Source: Pseudomonas izuensis
GTDB taxonomy: Bacteria > Pseudomonadota > Gammaproteobacteria > Pseudomonadales > Pseudomonadaceae
DNA length: 64,000 bases
Assembly (NCBI RefSeq): GCF_009861505.1
Contig: NZ_WTFT01000022.1
Location: forward strand, 62,001 to 126,000
Reading direction: 5' to 3'
How positions within the stretch are numbered: position 1 is the first letter of the stretch; every line of letters begins with the position of its first letter. The position numbers were made by a program, and so were the translations under genes. Positions 17,010 to 24,796 of the stretch are shown here, piece after piece. The notes beneath the pieces were generated by a model. It was not told the origin of the DNA. It saw nothing but the letters and a program-made list of their open reading frames with translations, and ran no database searches.

Positions 17010-18035
17010 TCACGCGTTGGTGACCAGGTGCAACAGGTCCGCCAGTGTGTCTTCTGCAAGCGCAATACCCAGGGTTTGCGCGGCGTGCCGGTTCTTGTAG
17101 CGACGCTCACCCGGTAAGCGATCCTGACCGGCTTCGATCAATTGCTTGCAGAGCACCGCCGCACGCTGGCTGAAGTCGGTTAAGCCGCCGCGATTCGGAT
17201 CGATAACGATCAACAGTTGTCCGGCCTTCGGCGTCTGCGCGCCAACGCAATGGCCGAAATCGTTTTCGAACGACAATTGCCCTCCGGTCAATGCACCTGC
17301 CAACAGTTCGACCATGAGAGCAATCGAGGAGCCCTTGTACCCTCCGAACGTATTCAGTGCTCCGCCGGCCAGCACCGCATGGGGATCGGTGGTGGCGGCA
17401 CCTGAACTGTCGACGCCGGCACCGGGCGGGAGCGGTTTGTTGTCGAGCGCATGAAGCCGGACTTCACCGTTGGCCATGACGCTGGTTGCCTGATCCACCA
17501 CTAGCGGATCGGCGTTGGCTACCGGTATGGCAAAGGCAATCGGATTGGTGCCGAAAACCGCAGTGTGACCACCATGCGGGACGACATTGGCCAGACCGTT
17601 GACGAAGCTGATAGCGACAAGCCCTTTGCGGGCAAACGGTTCAACGTCCGGCCAGAGCGCACTGAAGTGATGGGAGTTGCGAATGGCAACGACGACCACG
17701 CCAGTGCGTTCGATCGCTTCATCAATAGCACTCGCGGAGGCGGCCAGTGCTGGTTGTGCGAATCCGTTCCGGGCATCGATGCGGATGAATGAGGGACTGA
17801 CAACGTTCACCTCGGCTTCAGCTTGCCCATCCACCCAGCCGCTCTTCAACGAGGCCGCATAACCGGGCATGCGGAAGATGCCGTGGCTAAGGGCGCCATC
17901 TTGTTCGCAGCCTGCACAATTGGCGGCCAGAATATTGGCGACGTACGCAGTCGTCCCATGGCATATGAAGATTTCCTTCAGCAGCGCTGTGAGTTCGTCG
18001 AAGTCCATGCGCACTAAGCGGTGTTCGTCTGTCAT
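17010..18035 (-). CDS. Ldh2/MdhA-type NAD(P)H-dependent oxidoreductase (DpkA-like imine reductase)
   Basis: Predicted 341-residue enzyme of the malate/L-lactate dehydrogenase (Ldh2) family, whose Pseudomonas member DpkA reduces delta-1-piperideine-2-carboxylate and delta-1-pyrroline-2-carboxylate. Typical motifs: GALSHGIFRMPGYAASL near residue 45, catalytic-region RNSHHFSALW near residue 115, VFGTNPIAFAIP near residue 155, and GGYKGSSIALMVELLAGALTG near residue 240. The ATG at 18035 is 4 nt after the stop of the DMF-amidase-like gene and matches family length; upstream in-frame sequence to 18356 is non-family. Second imine reductase of the regulon, of a different fold from the cyclodeaminase-like one at 12667. 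Role in proline-type imino acid metabolism is inferred. Confidence 0.87.
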   Translation of the reverse strand: MTDEHRLVRMDFDELTALLKEIFICHGTTAYVANILAANCAGCEQDGALSHGIFRMPGYAASLKSGWVDGQAEAEVNVVSPSFIRIDARNGFAQPALAASASAIDEAIERTGVVVVAIRNSHHFSALWPDVEPFARKGLVAISFVNGLANVVPHGGHTAVFGTNPIAFAIPVANADPLVVDQATSVMANGEVRLHALDNKPLPPGAGVDSSGAATTDPHAVLAGGALNTFGGYKGSSIALMVELLAGALTGGQLSFENDFGHCVGAQTPKAGQLLIVIDPNRGGLTDFSQRAAVLCKQLIEAGQDRLPGERRYKNRHAAQTLGIALAEDTLADLLHLVTNA

Positions 18036-18039
18036 GGTG

Positions 18040-20271
18040 TCAATCACCTGTTGAAGGAAGATGGGAGCGGGGTGGGTACGACAGCGAGTCATCAGTACTG
18101 CGTGAAGTCGCGAGGAATTTGCGCAAACAGTTTTCCAGCAGACGCGATACGTTGTTGTCGTAATGGTTGTGCGACAGGCTGCCGCAAAACGTGATGGAGC
18201 CGACCGAGAACAGGCCGCCGCCATTTTCATCGATGCCGTAGACGATGTTGGAACGGATGCCTCCATAAGGTCGCGGGCCGCCGTCAAAGACGCCCGGAAG
18301 CAGCAGCTCTTCGAAGGTGGTTTCGAAGGTCGGGCCATGACCTTCGGAGGCGGCAATCACCGTCACGAAATCCGGGGTTCCCAGATCCGAACAGACCTGG
18401 TCGATCTCGAAGCCGGCAGCACCGCCTCCCGAAAGGCCGAAGTCGCCGATTTTTTCCTCGGGGTGAATACCCTCGAACAGGAAGGCCAATTCACTGTGAA
18501 ACGATTCCGGGGTGCGGACGTAATACGTTCCCTCGAACGCGCCTTCAGCGGTGAAACCCACGCCGGCGACTTGTTGTGGTGCTATGCCGTTGCGGCGCCA
18601 CAGTCCCCCGTACTCGCCATCGAGTTGGTGGTAATACTCGCCGGGTTGGCTGGCCCAAACCCGCATGCCACCTTCCGCCCGGCGGACCTCGATCATGTGC
18701 GGGTGACTTGGGTCGCGGCCGATTTTCCAATAGAAGCCATTACCGCCGAGGTACATCAGTTTTCCGCCGCCTTTTCGATAGGCGATCAGCGCTTCCAGCG
18801 TGCGGCGTGTGTGATATTCAGGCTGGGTGCCGGTCAGCACGACATCGTAGTGCGCCAGGGCATCCACACCTTTACGGTCGAGGTCCTCATCGGTGATGAC
18901 ATCAAATTCGAAGCCCTTGGCTTTCAACCAGTCCGTCAGGTGTGAGTCCGATGCGAAGCCACGCATACCCGATCCATTCTCGTCGGGGTAGACCAGATAG
19001 CCCGGACGCATAGTCAAGATCGGCCGCAGTCGGGACGAAAGGGTTATCCCCGAGCCATCCGGGTGGCGGTTGTAGTTTGAGTACCCAAAGGCGCCCACCA
19101 CATCCGGATTATGCGGATAGGCACTCCATTCCCTGACCCGGTTTTGCAGCGCGCCAGCGAATGTTCCGCGAGCATGGTTCGCGTAGGCCATGTAGGTGAA
19201 TGTGGGTGCCAGAAAGAGGATTTTGCGGCGGGGCGAGTCACCGCCAGGCAGCACGTAGAAGGGGATGGTGTCGCTGCCAGACGGGTTCTCGATCAGCAGT
19301 CCATAGACCCCCGATGGGATGTTCGCCGGCACGCGGATTGCCAGGGTAGTACTCCACTGGCAGTCGCTCAGATCATCGGCGTGAAAGGCGATGGCTGCGT
19401 ATTCATCAGGCGCGTTTTTCCAGTCCATGTTGCGCCCGGACCAGGCCGAAGACCGCACGCCACGCGTCGGCATGTTGACCAAGGTGAGATGACGCGAGGG
19501 ATCAATGTCATTTTCAACCGTTTGCTTGGGCACATCCTTTGCGAAAGACCAGCGCGCAAGCACCTCAGTGTCAGGTGTCGCGCCCGTCCGCGAGCGGGTC
19601 AAGCAGGGCGCTTCGATAGAGCCGTTGAAGCAATCAACGGGATGGCCGCGCCAGATTGCGGCGAGACACAGGTGACTGGTGTCCTTGAGGGGGACTTGAA
19701 ACCCCTCCAGCCGGGTGCTGACTTCGGCGGTTTTTCGACCACCCACGAGCGTCGAGCGAATGACGACGTCCTGCGGACCGAAGCAGATTTCCAGGTGGCT
19801 CCATCGGTTTCTTTCCAGGTGAGTGTCGAGCACTTGGTGGACGGGCATTCCCAGCCTTTTTATATGCAGCGTTCCTTGGTTGAGCGCTACTGCGAAGCCG
19901 TTCGTTCCAGTTTCATCCTGCAGTGAGCAAATCACTTGGTCGGTGGAACTGACCAGTGTGGGTTTGATGAGCAGCGACAGCGTCAGGTCGTGTGCGTCGC
20001 GGAGGGAGGGCAGGGGGCCGATGGCGCAGGAACCGAGGTAGGTCTTTTGCTCGGACGCGCGATAGCTTTGCTCCAGGCCGAAGTCCACTTCCGCGCTTTT
20101 GAGGCCAGGGCCCTGTGGATTGGGATCGCAGCAGTCCAACCTCACGACTTTGGCGCAGATGTCCCGATCACCTGTCGAGGAAATTTTGAATTCGAGCAGT
20201 TCTCCGGGCTGGGCGCTCAACGGCGTTACGTAGCCAATCACTGCCGGGAAATCGATATCTGAATGGGCCAT
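18040..20271 (-). CDS. N,N-dimethylformamidase beta-subunit-like hydrolase with LamG-like insert
   Basis: Predicted 743-residue protein with the large domain of N,N-dimethylformamidase (DMFase). An N-terminal beta domain (IGYVTPLSAQPGELLEFKIS) precedes a concanavalin/LamG-like segment near residues 80-270 (LTLSLLIKPTLVS, GFAVALNQGTLHIKRLG). The DMFase core begins around residue 340 (SGVYGLLIENP) and contains FTYMAYANHARG, VVLTGTQPEYHT and YLGGNGFYWKI, matching conserved blocks in the family; DMFase uses a mononuclear iron held by two Tyr and one Glu. ATG 20271 is chosen because an operator lies 27 bp upstream; the ORF extends to 20388 only through the promoter. No small-subunit gene of DMFase is nearby. 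Amide or formamide hydrolysis is the family-based guess. Confidence 0.8.
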   Translation of the reverse strand: MAHSDIDFPAVIGYVTPLSAQPGELLEFKISSTGDRDICAKVVRLDCCDPNPQGPGLKSAEVDFGLEQSYRASEQKTYLGSCAIGPLPSLRDAHDLTLSLLIKPTLVSSTDQVICSLQDETGTNGFAVALNQGTLHIKRLGMPVHQVLDTHLERNRWSHLEICFGPQDVVIRSTLVGGRKTAEVSTRLEGFQVPLKDTSHLCLAAIWRGHPVDCFNGSIEAPCLTRSRTGATPDTEVLARWSFAKDVPKQTVENDIDPSRHLTLVNMPTRGVRSSAWSGRNMDWKNAPDEYAAIAFHADDLSDCQWSTTLAIRVPANIPSGVYGLLIENPSGSDTIPFYVLPGGDSPRRKILFLAPTFTYMAYANHARGTFAGALQNRVREWSAYPHNPDVVGAFGYSNYNRHPDGSGITLSSRLRPILTMRPGYLVYPDENGSGMRGFASDSHLTDWLKAKGFEFDVITDEDLDRKGVDALAHYDVVLTGTQPEYHTRRTLEALIAYRKGGGKLMYLGGNGFYWKIGRDPSHPHMIEVRRAEGGMRVWASQPGEYYHQLDGEYGGLWRRNGIAPQQVAGVGFTAEGAFEGTYYVRTPESFHSELAFLFEGIHPEEKIGDFGLSGGGAAGFEIDQVCSDLGTPDFVTVIAASEGHGPTFETTFEELLLPGVFDGGPRPYGGIRSNIVYGIDENGGGLFSVGSITFCGSLSHNHYDNNVSRLLENCLRKFLATSRSTDDSLSYPPRSHLPSTGD

Positions 20272-20297
20272 ACACCTGCTACCTGATGTTTTATAGA

Positions 20298-20314
20298 ATA
20301 TCGTATACCATTTT
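20298..20314 (-). promoter_or_regulatory. GntR/FCD-type operator, site 4 (DMF-amidase-like operon)
   Basis: GAATATCGTATAC starting at 20296, sharing thirteen bases with site 1, centred on GTATAC at 20303-20308. It is 27 bp upstream of the minus-strand operon's start codon. The divergent gene at 20526 has its own copy at 20446. Confidence 0.75.
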
Positions 20315-20445
20315 TCTGCTGTCAACGACATCATCGCGTACGCATCTCGCCGTTCTGTTTCTTCTTTAAATGCACCTGCTTTATTCACCTCCTGGTGTTG
20401 CCTCGATGGACAGAGCTGGGTAATTAGACAGTTGACGCAATTCGT

Positions 20446-20456
20446 TTATCGTATAC
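20446..20456 (+). promoter_or_regulatory. GntR/FCD-type operator, site 5 (hydroxyproline-dehydratase-like gene)
   Basis: TTATCGTATAC followed by CATATC, one base off the 11-mer of the other sites, 69 bp before the ATG of the divergent + strand gene. A possible -35 TTGACG lies at 20432, so the site may overlap the promoter. Confidence 0.7.
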
Positions 20457-20525
20457 CATATCTGAAATGGCGGCTAATCCACGCCATTGACCCGCTTTCG
20501 CAACCCAGAGATATGGAGACTACGA

Positions 20526-21533
20526 ATGCAGTACGAACGATCATTTGCCACTGTGGAGCTGCACACGAGCGGGGAAACATTCCGCCTCGTCACCCAGGGA
20601 CTACCAAAAGTGCCAGGCGCCACCATTGTCGAGCGCAGCACCTGGCTGCAACACAACGCCGATCACTACCGGCGTGCACTGATGCTTGAACCTCGCGGCC
20701 ACAAGGATTTGTATGGTGGTTTCCTCACTGAGCCTGTGAGTGCAGAAGCCGATTTCGGCGTGATTTTCCTCAATAACATGGGCTACAGCCCTCACTGCGG
20801 GCACGGTGTTATCGCGCTGGCAACGGCTGCCGTGGAGTTGGGCTGGATTGAGCGAAAATCTCCAGAGACCCGCGTAGGCATTGACGCGCCCTGTGGCTTC
20901 ATCGAGGCGTTTGTCGAATGGGATGGCACCCGGACGGGCGCGGTACGTTTCGTCAACGTGGCGTCATTCATTTTCGAGCGGGATGTGACGGTGACCACTC
21001 CGACTTTCGGCAAGGTCACGGGTGATATCGCCTACGGTGGCGCGACCTATTTCTATGTCGATGGCCGGCCGCACAATATCGCCATTCGCGAGAAAGACCT
21101 GTCGACGATTACCCAGTTCGGCTATGAAATCAAAACCGCGATCAATGCCCGCGGTGCTTTTGTCCATCCCGAAATCCCGGAATTCAACGACGTGTACGGC
21201 GTCATGGTGTATGGCGATCCGCGTCACGAGGGTTCCACCCAGGCCAACTGCTGTGTGTATGCGGACCGGGCGATTGACCGATCCCCGACCGGTTCGGGCA
21301 CCGCGGGCCGAGTGGCACAACTTTATCTGCGCGGGGAACTGTCGGCTGCCGATGCGCTGGTCAACGAGTCCATCATCGGCACCGTGTTCAAAGGTCGCGT
21401 GCTCAGCGAAACCATGGTCGGCCCGTTGGACGCCGTCATCCCTGAAGTGAGCGGAAAGGCCCATATCTGTGGCTTCGCCAACTGGATCATCGACGAGACG
21501 GATCCACTGACCTACGGTTTTCTAGTCCAGTGA
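20526..21533 (+). CDS. Proline racemase family protein with Cys/Thr active site (trans-3-hydroxy-L-proline dehydratase-like)
   Basis: Predicted 335-residue member of the proline racemase superfamily. First active-site residue is Cys91 in SPHCGHG, the second position is Thr255 in DRSPTGSGT, the pair characteristic of trans-3-hydroxy-L-proline dehydratase, which yields delta-1-pyrroline-2-carboxylate. Compare the Ser90/Cys256 paralogue at 11547. ATG 20526 has GGAG 8 nt upstream and matches family starts (MQYERSFATVELHTSGE); the in-frame 20487 start is upstream of this site. Operator 5 precedes it. The product would be a substrate for either imine reductase of the cluster and then for PutA. Confidence 0.87.
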   Translation: MQYERSFATVELHTSGETFRLVTQGLPKVPGATIVERSTWLQHNADHYRRALMLEPRGHKDLYGGFLTEPVSAEADFGVIFLNNMGYSPHCGHGVIALATAAVELGWIERKSPETRVGIDAPCGFIEAFVEWDGTRTGAVRFVNVASFIFERDVTVTTPTFGKVTGDIAYGGATYFYVDGRPHNIAIREKDLSTITQFGYEIKTAINARGAFVHPEIPEFNDVYGVMVYGDPRHEGSTQANCCVYADRAIDRSPTGSGTAGRVAQLYLRGELSAADALVNESIIGTVFKGRVLSETMVGPLDAVIPEVSGKAHICGFANWIIDETDPLTYGFLVQ

Positions 21534-21582
21534 GACCAACAATAACGATCTAAGAGTTGTAATTTTACTGCCCCGATAATAC

Positions 21583-21593
21583 GTATACGATAT
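21583..21593 (+). promoter_or_regulatory. GntR/FCD-type operator, site 6 (amino-acid ABC transporter)
   Basis: GTATACGATAT with CGATAATAC on the left, the most symmetric of the six sites. It is 64 bp before the binding-protein ATG and immediately followed by another inverted repeat at 21598-21619. Confidence 0.72.
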
Positions 21594-21597
21594 CCAG

Positions 21598-21619
21598 GAT
21601 ACGCTAAAATAAGCGTATC
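21598..21619 (+). promoter_or_regulatory. Inverted repeat in transporter leader
   Basis: Perfect 8-bp repeat GATACGCT / AGCGTATC with a 6-nt A-rich loop. Its arms differ from the GTATAC operator. It could be a second protein-binding site or an RNA hairpin upstream of the binding-protein ribosome site (GAGGGG at about 21646). Confidence 0.5.
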
Positions 21620-21656
21620 TTGTTTCTGAGTTCAGCCAACAAACGAGGGGAACAAA

Positions 21657-22478
21657 ATGCGCATCAACCAACTTATCCTGGCCGCAGCTTTTGCTGCTTT
21701 GGCTACCACCGCCGTTCATGCAGACCAGTTGGACGATATCATTTCGTCGGGCAAGCTGCGCTGTGCGGTAGAGCTTGATTTCCCGCCCAACGGTTCCCGT
21801 GACAAGGACAACAAGCCGATCGGCTTCGACGTGGATTATTGCAACGATATGGCTGCCGCCCTTGGCGTTAAGGCTGAAATCGTCGACACCCCGGATCCGG
21901 ATCGTATCCCTGCGGTTCTGTCTGGTCGTGCGGATGTGGGCATCGCCGTGGCTTCTGACACGCTTGAACGTGCAAGAACGATCGGCTTCTCGATTCCCTA
22001 TTTCGTCTTCAACACGATCATTCTTGCCCGCGAAGATTCCGGCATTAAAGGCGCCGAGGACTTCAAGGGACATACAGTGGGCGGCCCGGCAGGGGCCTAC
22101 GAAACGACCGCTCTGAAAGAGACGGTGCAAAAGATCAATGATCCGGCAACCAAGATGCTGACCTTCCAGTCCCAGTCGGACAGCTTTCTGGCACTCAGCC
22201 AGAAGAAGATCGATGCAACGTACACCACCGCGACGATCGCCACCCACGTCATCAAATCGGGGAAATATCCGGGTCTGAAGATCGTCGGTGATGCTCCTGT
22301 CGACCCTGACTACTGTGCGTTTCTCGTGCAGCGCCAGGAACAAGGACTGCTCAACTACGTGAATCTTTTCCTCAACCGCCAGGTTCGCTCCGGTCGATAT
22401 GCCGAACTCTATGCGAAATGGGTGGGAACAGAAGGCGGGCCGGCTCCGGATCTGACTGTCAAAGGTACCTATCGTTAA
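21657..22478 (+). CDS. Amino-acid ABC transporter periplasmic binding protein (family 3)
   Basis: Predicted 273-residue periplasmic binding protein of the polar/cationic amino-acid (PAAT) ABC class. Signal peptide of about 22 residues ends ...TTAVHA. Mature features are GKLRCAVELDFPPNG, NKPIGFDVDYCNDMAAALG, and DRIPAVLSGRADVGIA, the canonical SBP_bac_3 N-lobe, then a C-lobe with GPAGAYETTALKE. GAGGGG precedes the ATG. First of four transporter genes, behind operator 6. Homologues of this type commonly import acidic or small polar amino acids; in this cluster the ligand is probably the compound degraded by the regulon. Confidence 0.92.
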   Translation: MRINQLILAAAFAALATTAVHADQLDDIISSGKLRCAVELDFPPNGSRDKDNKPIGFDVDYCNDMAAALGVKAEIVDTPDPDRIPAVLSGRADVGIAVASDTLERARTIGFSIPYFVFNTIILAREDSGIKGAEDFKGHTVGGPAGAYETTALKETVQKINDPATKMLTFQSQSDSFLALSQKKIDATYTTATIATHVIKSGKYPGLKIVGDAPVDPDYCAFLVQRQEQGLLNYVNLFLNRQVRSGRYAELYAKWVGTEGGPAPDLTVKGTYR

Positions 22479-22538
22479 GGAAAGCGGGGCATTCGTTCCG
22501 GAAAAACAAAAACCTTTCGTTTAAAAAAAGGTAATCGT

Positions 22539-23201
22539 ATGTCTTATACCTTCCAGTGGCGCCCGGTTCTGGAGTCGCTTCCGGAGATGTTGTCGGGAGC
22601 GCTAGTGACCTTGGAGATTGCCACACTGGCGATGGCAATTGGTACGGTGATAGCCGTCCTGTTGGCGCTTGCTAAAAGATCGGGTAACAAAACCCTTTCG
22701 GGTCTGGCCAGCGTGTGGATTGAAACGGCGCGTAACACGCCAGGGCTGTTTCAGATTTACATGGTCTATTTCGGGCTGGGCTCCATTGGAGTTGGTATCG
22801 ACTCTTACTATGCACTCCTGCTCGGTATCACGTTCAACAACGCAGGCTACCTGGCAGAAACTTTCCGGGGCGGCTTCTCCGCTGTTCCGGAAACTCAGGT
22901 ACGCGCCGCTCGCTCGTTGGGCATGGGGGCGGCCCAGACGCTATGGCATATCGTGCTTCCGCAGATGTTGCGGGCGGTGTTCCATGCCATGACCAACCAG
23001 ATGGTCTGGTCAATTCTGATGACTTCCCTCGGTACTATCGTTGGTCTGACGAGCGACCTGACAGGTGTTACTCAGCAACTTAATGTCATGACTTATCGGA
23101 CATTCGAGTACTTCTTCGTCGCGGCTTGCCTGTACTACCTGATATCGAAAATATTCACGATTTGCGCGCGGCTATTCGCTTGGCGCCTGTTTCGTTATTG
23201 A
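22539..23201 (+). CDS. Amino-acid ABC transporter permease (first)
   Basis: Predicted 220-residue inner-membrane permease of the HisM/GlnP type. It shows five hydrophobic segments, the ESLPEMLSGALVTLEIA opening and the EAA loop FRGGFSAVPETQVRAARSLGM near residue 110 (GxxxxxxGQxEAAxxLG-like). It is 60 bp after the binding protein and 10 bp before the second permease. The two permeases presumably form a heterodimer. Confidence 0.9.
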   Translation: MSYTFQWRPVLESLPEMLSGALVTLEIATLAMAIGTVIAVLLALAKRSGNKTLSGLASVWIETARNTPGLFQIYMVYFGLGSIGVGIDSYYALLLGITFNNAGYLAETFRGGFSAVPETQVRAARSLGMGAAQTLWHIVLPQMLRAVFHAMTNQMVWSILMTSLGTIVGLTSDLTGVTQQLNVMTYRTFEYFFVAACLYYLISKIFTICARLFAWRLFRY

Positions 23202-23211
23202 GAGGTGCGCC

Positions 23212-23865
23212 ATGTTTTTTGAAGGGACATTAGCGTGGAGCGACATCCTGTTTTTATTGAAGGGTGCTGTTGTCACAATCGCTATTACTTTGGCAGCGGT
23301 CGGCATAGGCACTTTGTTCGGCACGTTGTTCGGTCTGATTAGAGCCGGTGCCGCGTGGTGGATCAGTTCTCCCATTGGCTGGGTTCTGGATATCTTCCGT
23401 TCGGTGCCGCTGTTGATTCAATTGGTCATATTCAATTCATTCAACAGCATGTTTCGCCTGAACTGGCCAACCTATGTGGTTGCGTGCATTTGCCTCGGCG
23501 TTTATGCCGCTGCGCTATGTACCGAGATTGTCAGGAGCGGGGTGGCGGCAGTCCCGACCACAACGCGCCGCGCCGCTCGATCACTAGGTTTGAGTTGGCG
23601 GCAGGAAGTGGTTTCGATCACGTTGCCTATCGCTACCAGGATTGTATTCCCGAGTTGGATCGGCTTGGCCCTCGGGATAATGAAAGATACCTCACTTGTT
23701 TTGTGGATCGGCATCATTGAACTGTTACGCAGTTCCCAGATTGTCACAACCCGCGTTCAGGAGCCATTAACGATCCTGGCAGTTACCGGTGTGATCTACT
23801 TCTTGATGAGCTTCCCCATTGCGAGACTCGGCGCTCGGCTTGAGAAAAGGTGGCAAATACAATGA
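23212..23865 (+). CDS. Amino-acid ABC transporter permease (second)
   Basis: Predicted 217-residue HisQ/GlnP-type permease with hydrophobic segments throughout and an EAA loop at TEIVRSGVAAVPTTTRRAARSLGLSW (near residue 105; key G, A, R, L residues as in the family). The stop overlaps the ATG of the ATPase gene as ATGA, showing coupled translation. Partner of the permease just before it. Confidence 0.9.
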   Translation: MFFEGTLAWSDILFLLKGAVVTIAITLAAVGIGTLFGTLFGLIRAGAAWWISSPIGWVLDIFRSVPLLIQLVIFNSFNSMFRLNWPTYVVACICLGVYAAALCTEIVRSGVAAVPTTTRRAARSLGLSWRQEVVSITLPIATRIVFPSWIGLALGIMKDTSLVLWIGIIELLRSSQIVTTRVQEPLTILAVTGVIYFLMSFPIARLGARLEKRWQIQ

Positions 23866-24584
23866 TTAAAATTGAAGACGTACATAAACACTTTGGTGCC
23901 TTGCATGTTCTCAAGGGTGTCAGCCTGAGCGTGAACAAGGGCGAAGTGTTATCGATGATCGGTGGTTCGGGTTCCGGCAAGTCGACCATGCTGATGTGTA
24001 TCAATGGTCTGGAAGATATCCAGCAAGGTCGTATCAGTGTCGATGGCATTCACGTCCATTCGAAAAAAACAGATCTTAATAAACTTCGGCAAAAGATCGG
24101 CATTGTATTTCAGCAATGGAATGCCTTTCCCCATATGACAGTTCTCGAGAACGTGATGCTTGCCCCGCGAAAAGTCCTGGGCAAATCGAAGCAGGAGGCC
24201 GAGGCGATCGCTGTCGAAAAACTCAGACATGTGGGACTGGGTGAGAAGCTGACGACTTTTCCATCGCGTCTGTCGGGCGGGCAACAGCAGCGGATGGCGA
24301 TCGCACGCGCGCTGGCGATGTCGCCGGACTACATGCTATTCGATGAGGTGACGTCTGCGCTGGACCCGCAACTCGTTGGTGAGGTGCTGGATACCTTGCG
24401 CATGTTGTCCCATGAAGGGATGACCATGATCGTGGTCACCCATGAAATGCGTTTCGCCCGCGAGGTTTCGGACCGTGTCGCGTTCTTCCATAAAGGGCAG
24501 ATCCACGAGTTAGGGAGTCCCGAACAGATCTTCGACTGTCCGGAAAAAGCTGAAACAGCAAACTTTCTATGCTCGGTACTCTGA
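23862..24584 (+). CDS. Amino-acid ABC transporter ATP-binding protein
   Basis: Predicted 240-residue ATPase of the GlnQ/HisP type. Walker A GGSGSGKST (about residues 34-42), Q-loop in VFQQWNAFPHMTV, signature LSGGQQQRMAIARAL, Walker B MLFDEVTSALD and the switch His in VVTHEMRFA. The ATG at 23862 overlaps the permease stop; an in-frame GTG 12 nt upstream is less likely since AAAAGGTGG lies just ahead at suitable spacing for the ATG. Last gene of the importer operon. Confidence 0.92.
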   Translation: MIKIEDVHKHFGALHVLKGVSLSVNKGEVLSMIGGSGSGKSTMLMCINGLEDIQQGRISVDGIHVHSKKTDLNKLRQKIGIVFQQWNAFPHMTVLENVMLAPRKVLGKSKQEAEAIAVEKLRHVGLGEKLTTFPSRLSGGQQQRMAIARALAMSPDYMLFDEVTSALDPQLVGEVLDTLRMLSHEGMTMIVVTHEMRFAREVSDRVAFFHKGQIHELGSPEQIFDCPEKAETANFLCSVL

Positions 24585-24615
24585 AGATCACGCTCTTGCA
24601 ATGAGAGCGGCGAAT

Positions 24616-24648
24616 ACCGCGGTTACTGGTTGATGTAGTAACCGCGGT
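24616..24648 (+). terminator. Hairpin after amino-acid transporter operon (possible terminator)
   Basis: Perfect 12-bp inverted repeat ACCGCGGTTACT / AGTAACCGCGGT with a 9-nt loop, 31 nt after the transporter stop. No T-run follows on either strand, so it is not a standard intrinsic terminator. It may protect the message 3' end or be a protein-binding palindrome. Confidence 0.45.
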
Positions 24649-24664
24649 TGTGGCGCGCATAGCG

Positions 24665-24760
24665 TCATTTTACCTGGTGGCAACCATTGTCTTTTAGCAC
24701 GCCGAAGTTGCCAGGAATGTCGCATTTACGCGTCTTCAATTCGGTCCATGACCGCTCCAT
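24665..24760 (-). CDS. Possible 31-codon ORF or gene tail upstream of putA
   Basis: Minus-strand reading frame ATG to TGA encoding MERSWTELKTRKCDIPGNF and ending GCHQVK, with two Cys. The frame stays open above the ATG to a TAG beside the putA start. An AAAGGA lies only about 3 nt from the ATG, too close for good initiation. I do not recognise the sequence. It could be the C-terminal remnant of a small exported protein, a genuine mini-protein, or chance. Low confidence. Confidence 0.25.
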   Translation of the reverse strand: MERSWTELKTRKCDIPGNFGVLKDNGCHQVK

Positions 24761-24796
24761 TTTCCTTTTAACGGTTTCCTTGGCTGGGCTCTAATA

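Noticed and set aside
22500..22545. Resemblance of AATCGTATGTCTTATAC before the first permease to the GntR operator
   Set aside because: Core is broken (GTATGT) and it lies inside the transporter operon next to a ribosome site; likely chance.
24585..24796. GntR operator in front of putA
   Set aside because: Searched by eye; no GTATAC-centred palindrome is present, so putA is not placed in the regulon.
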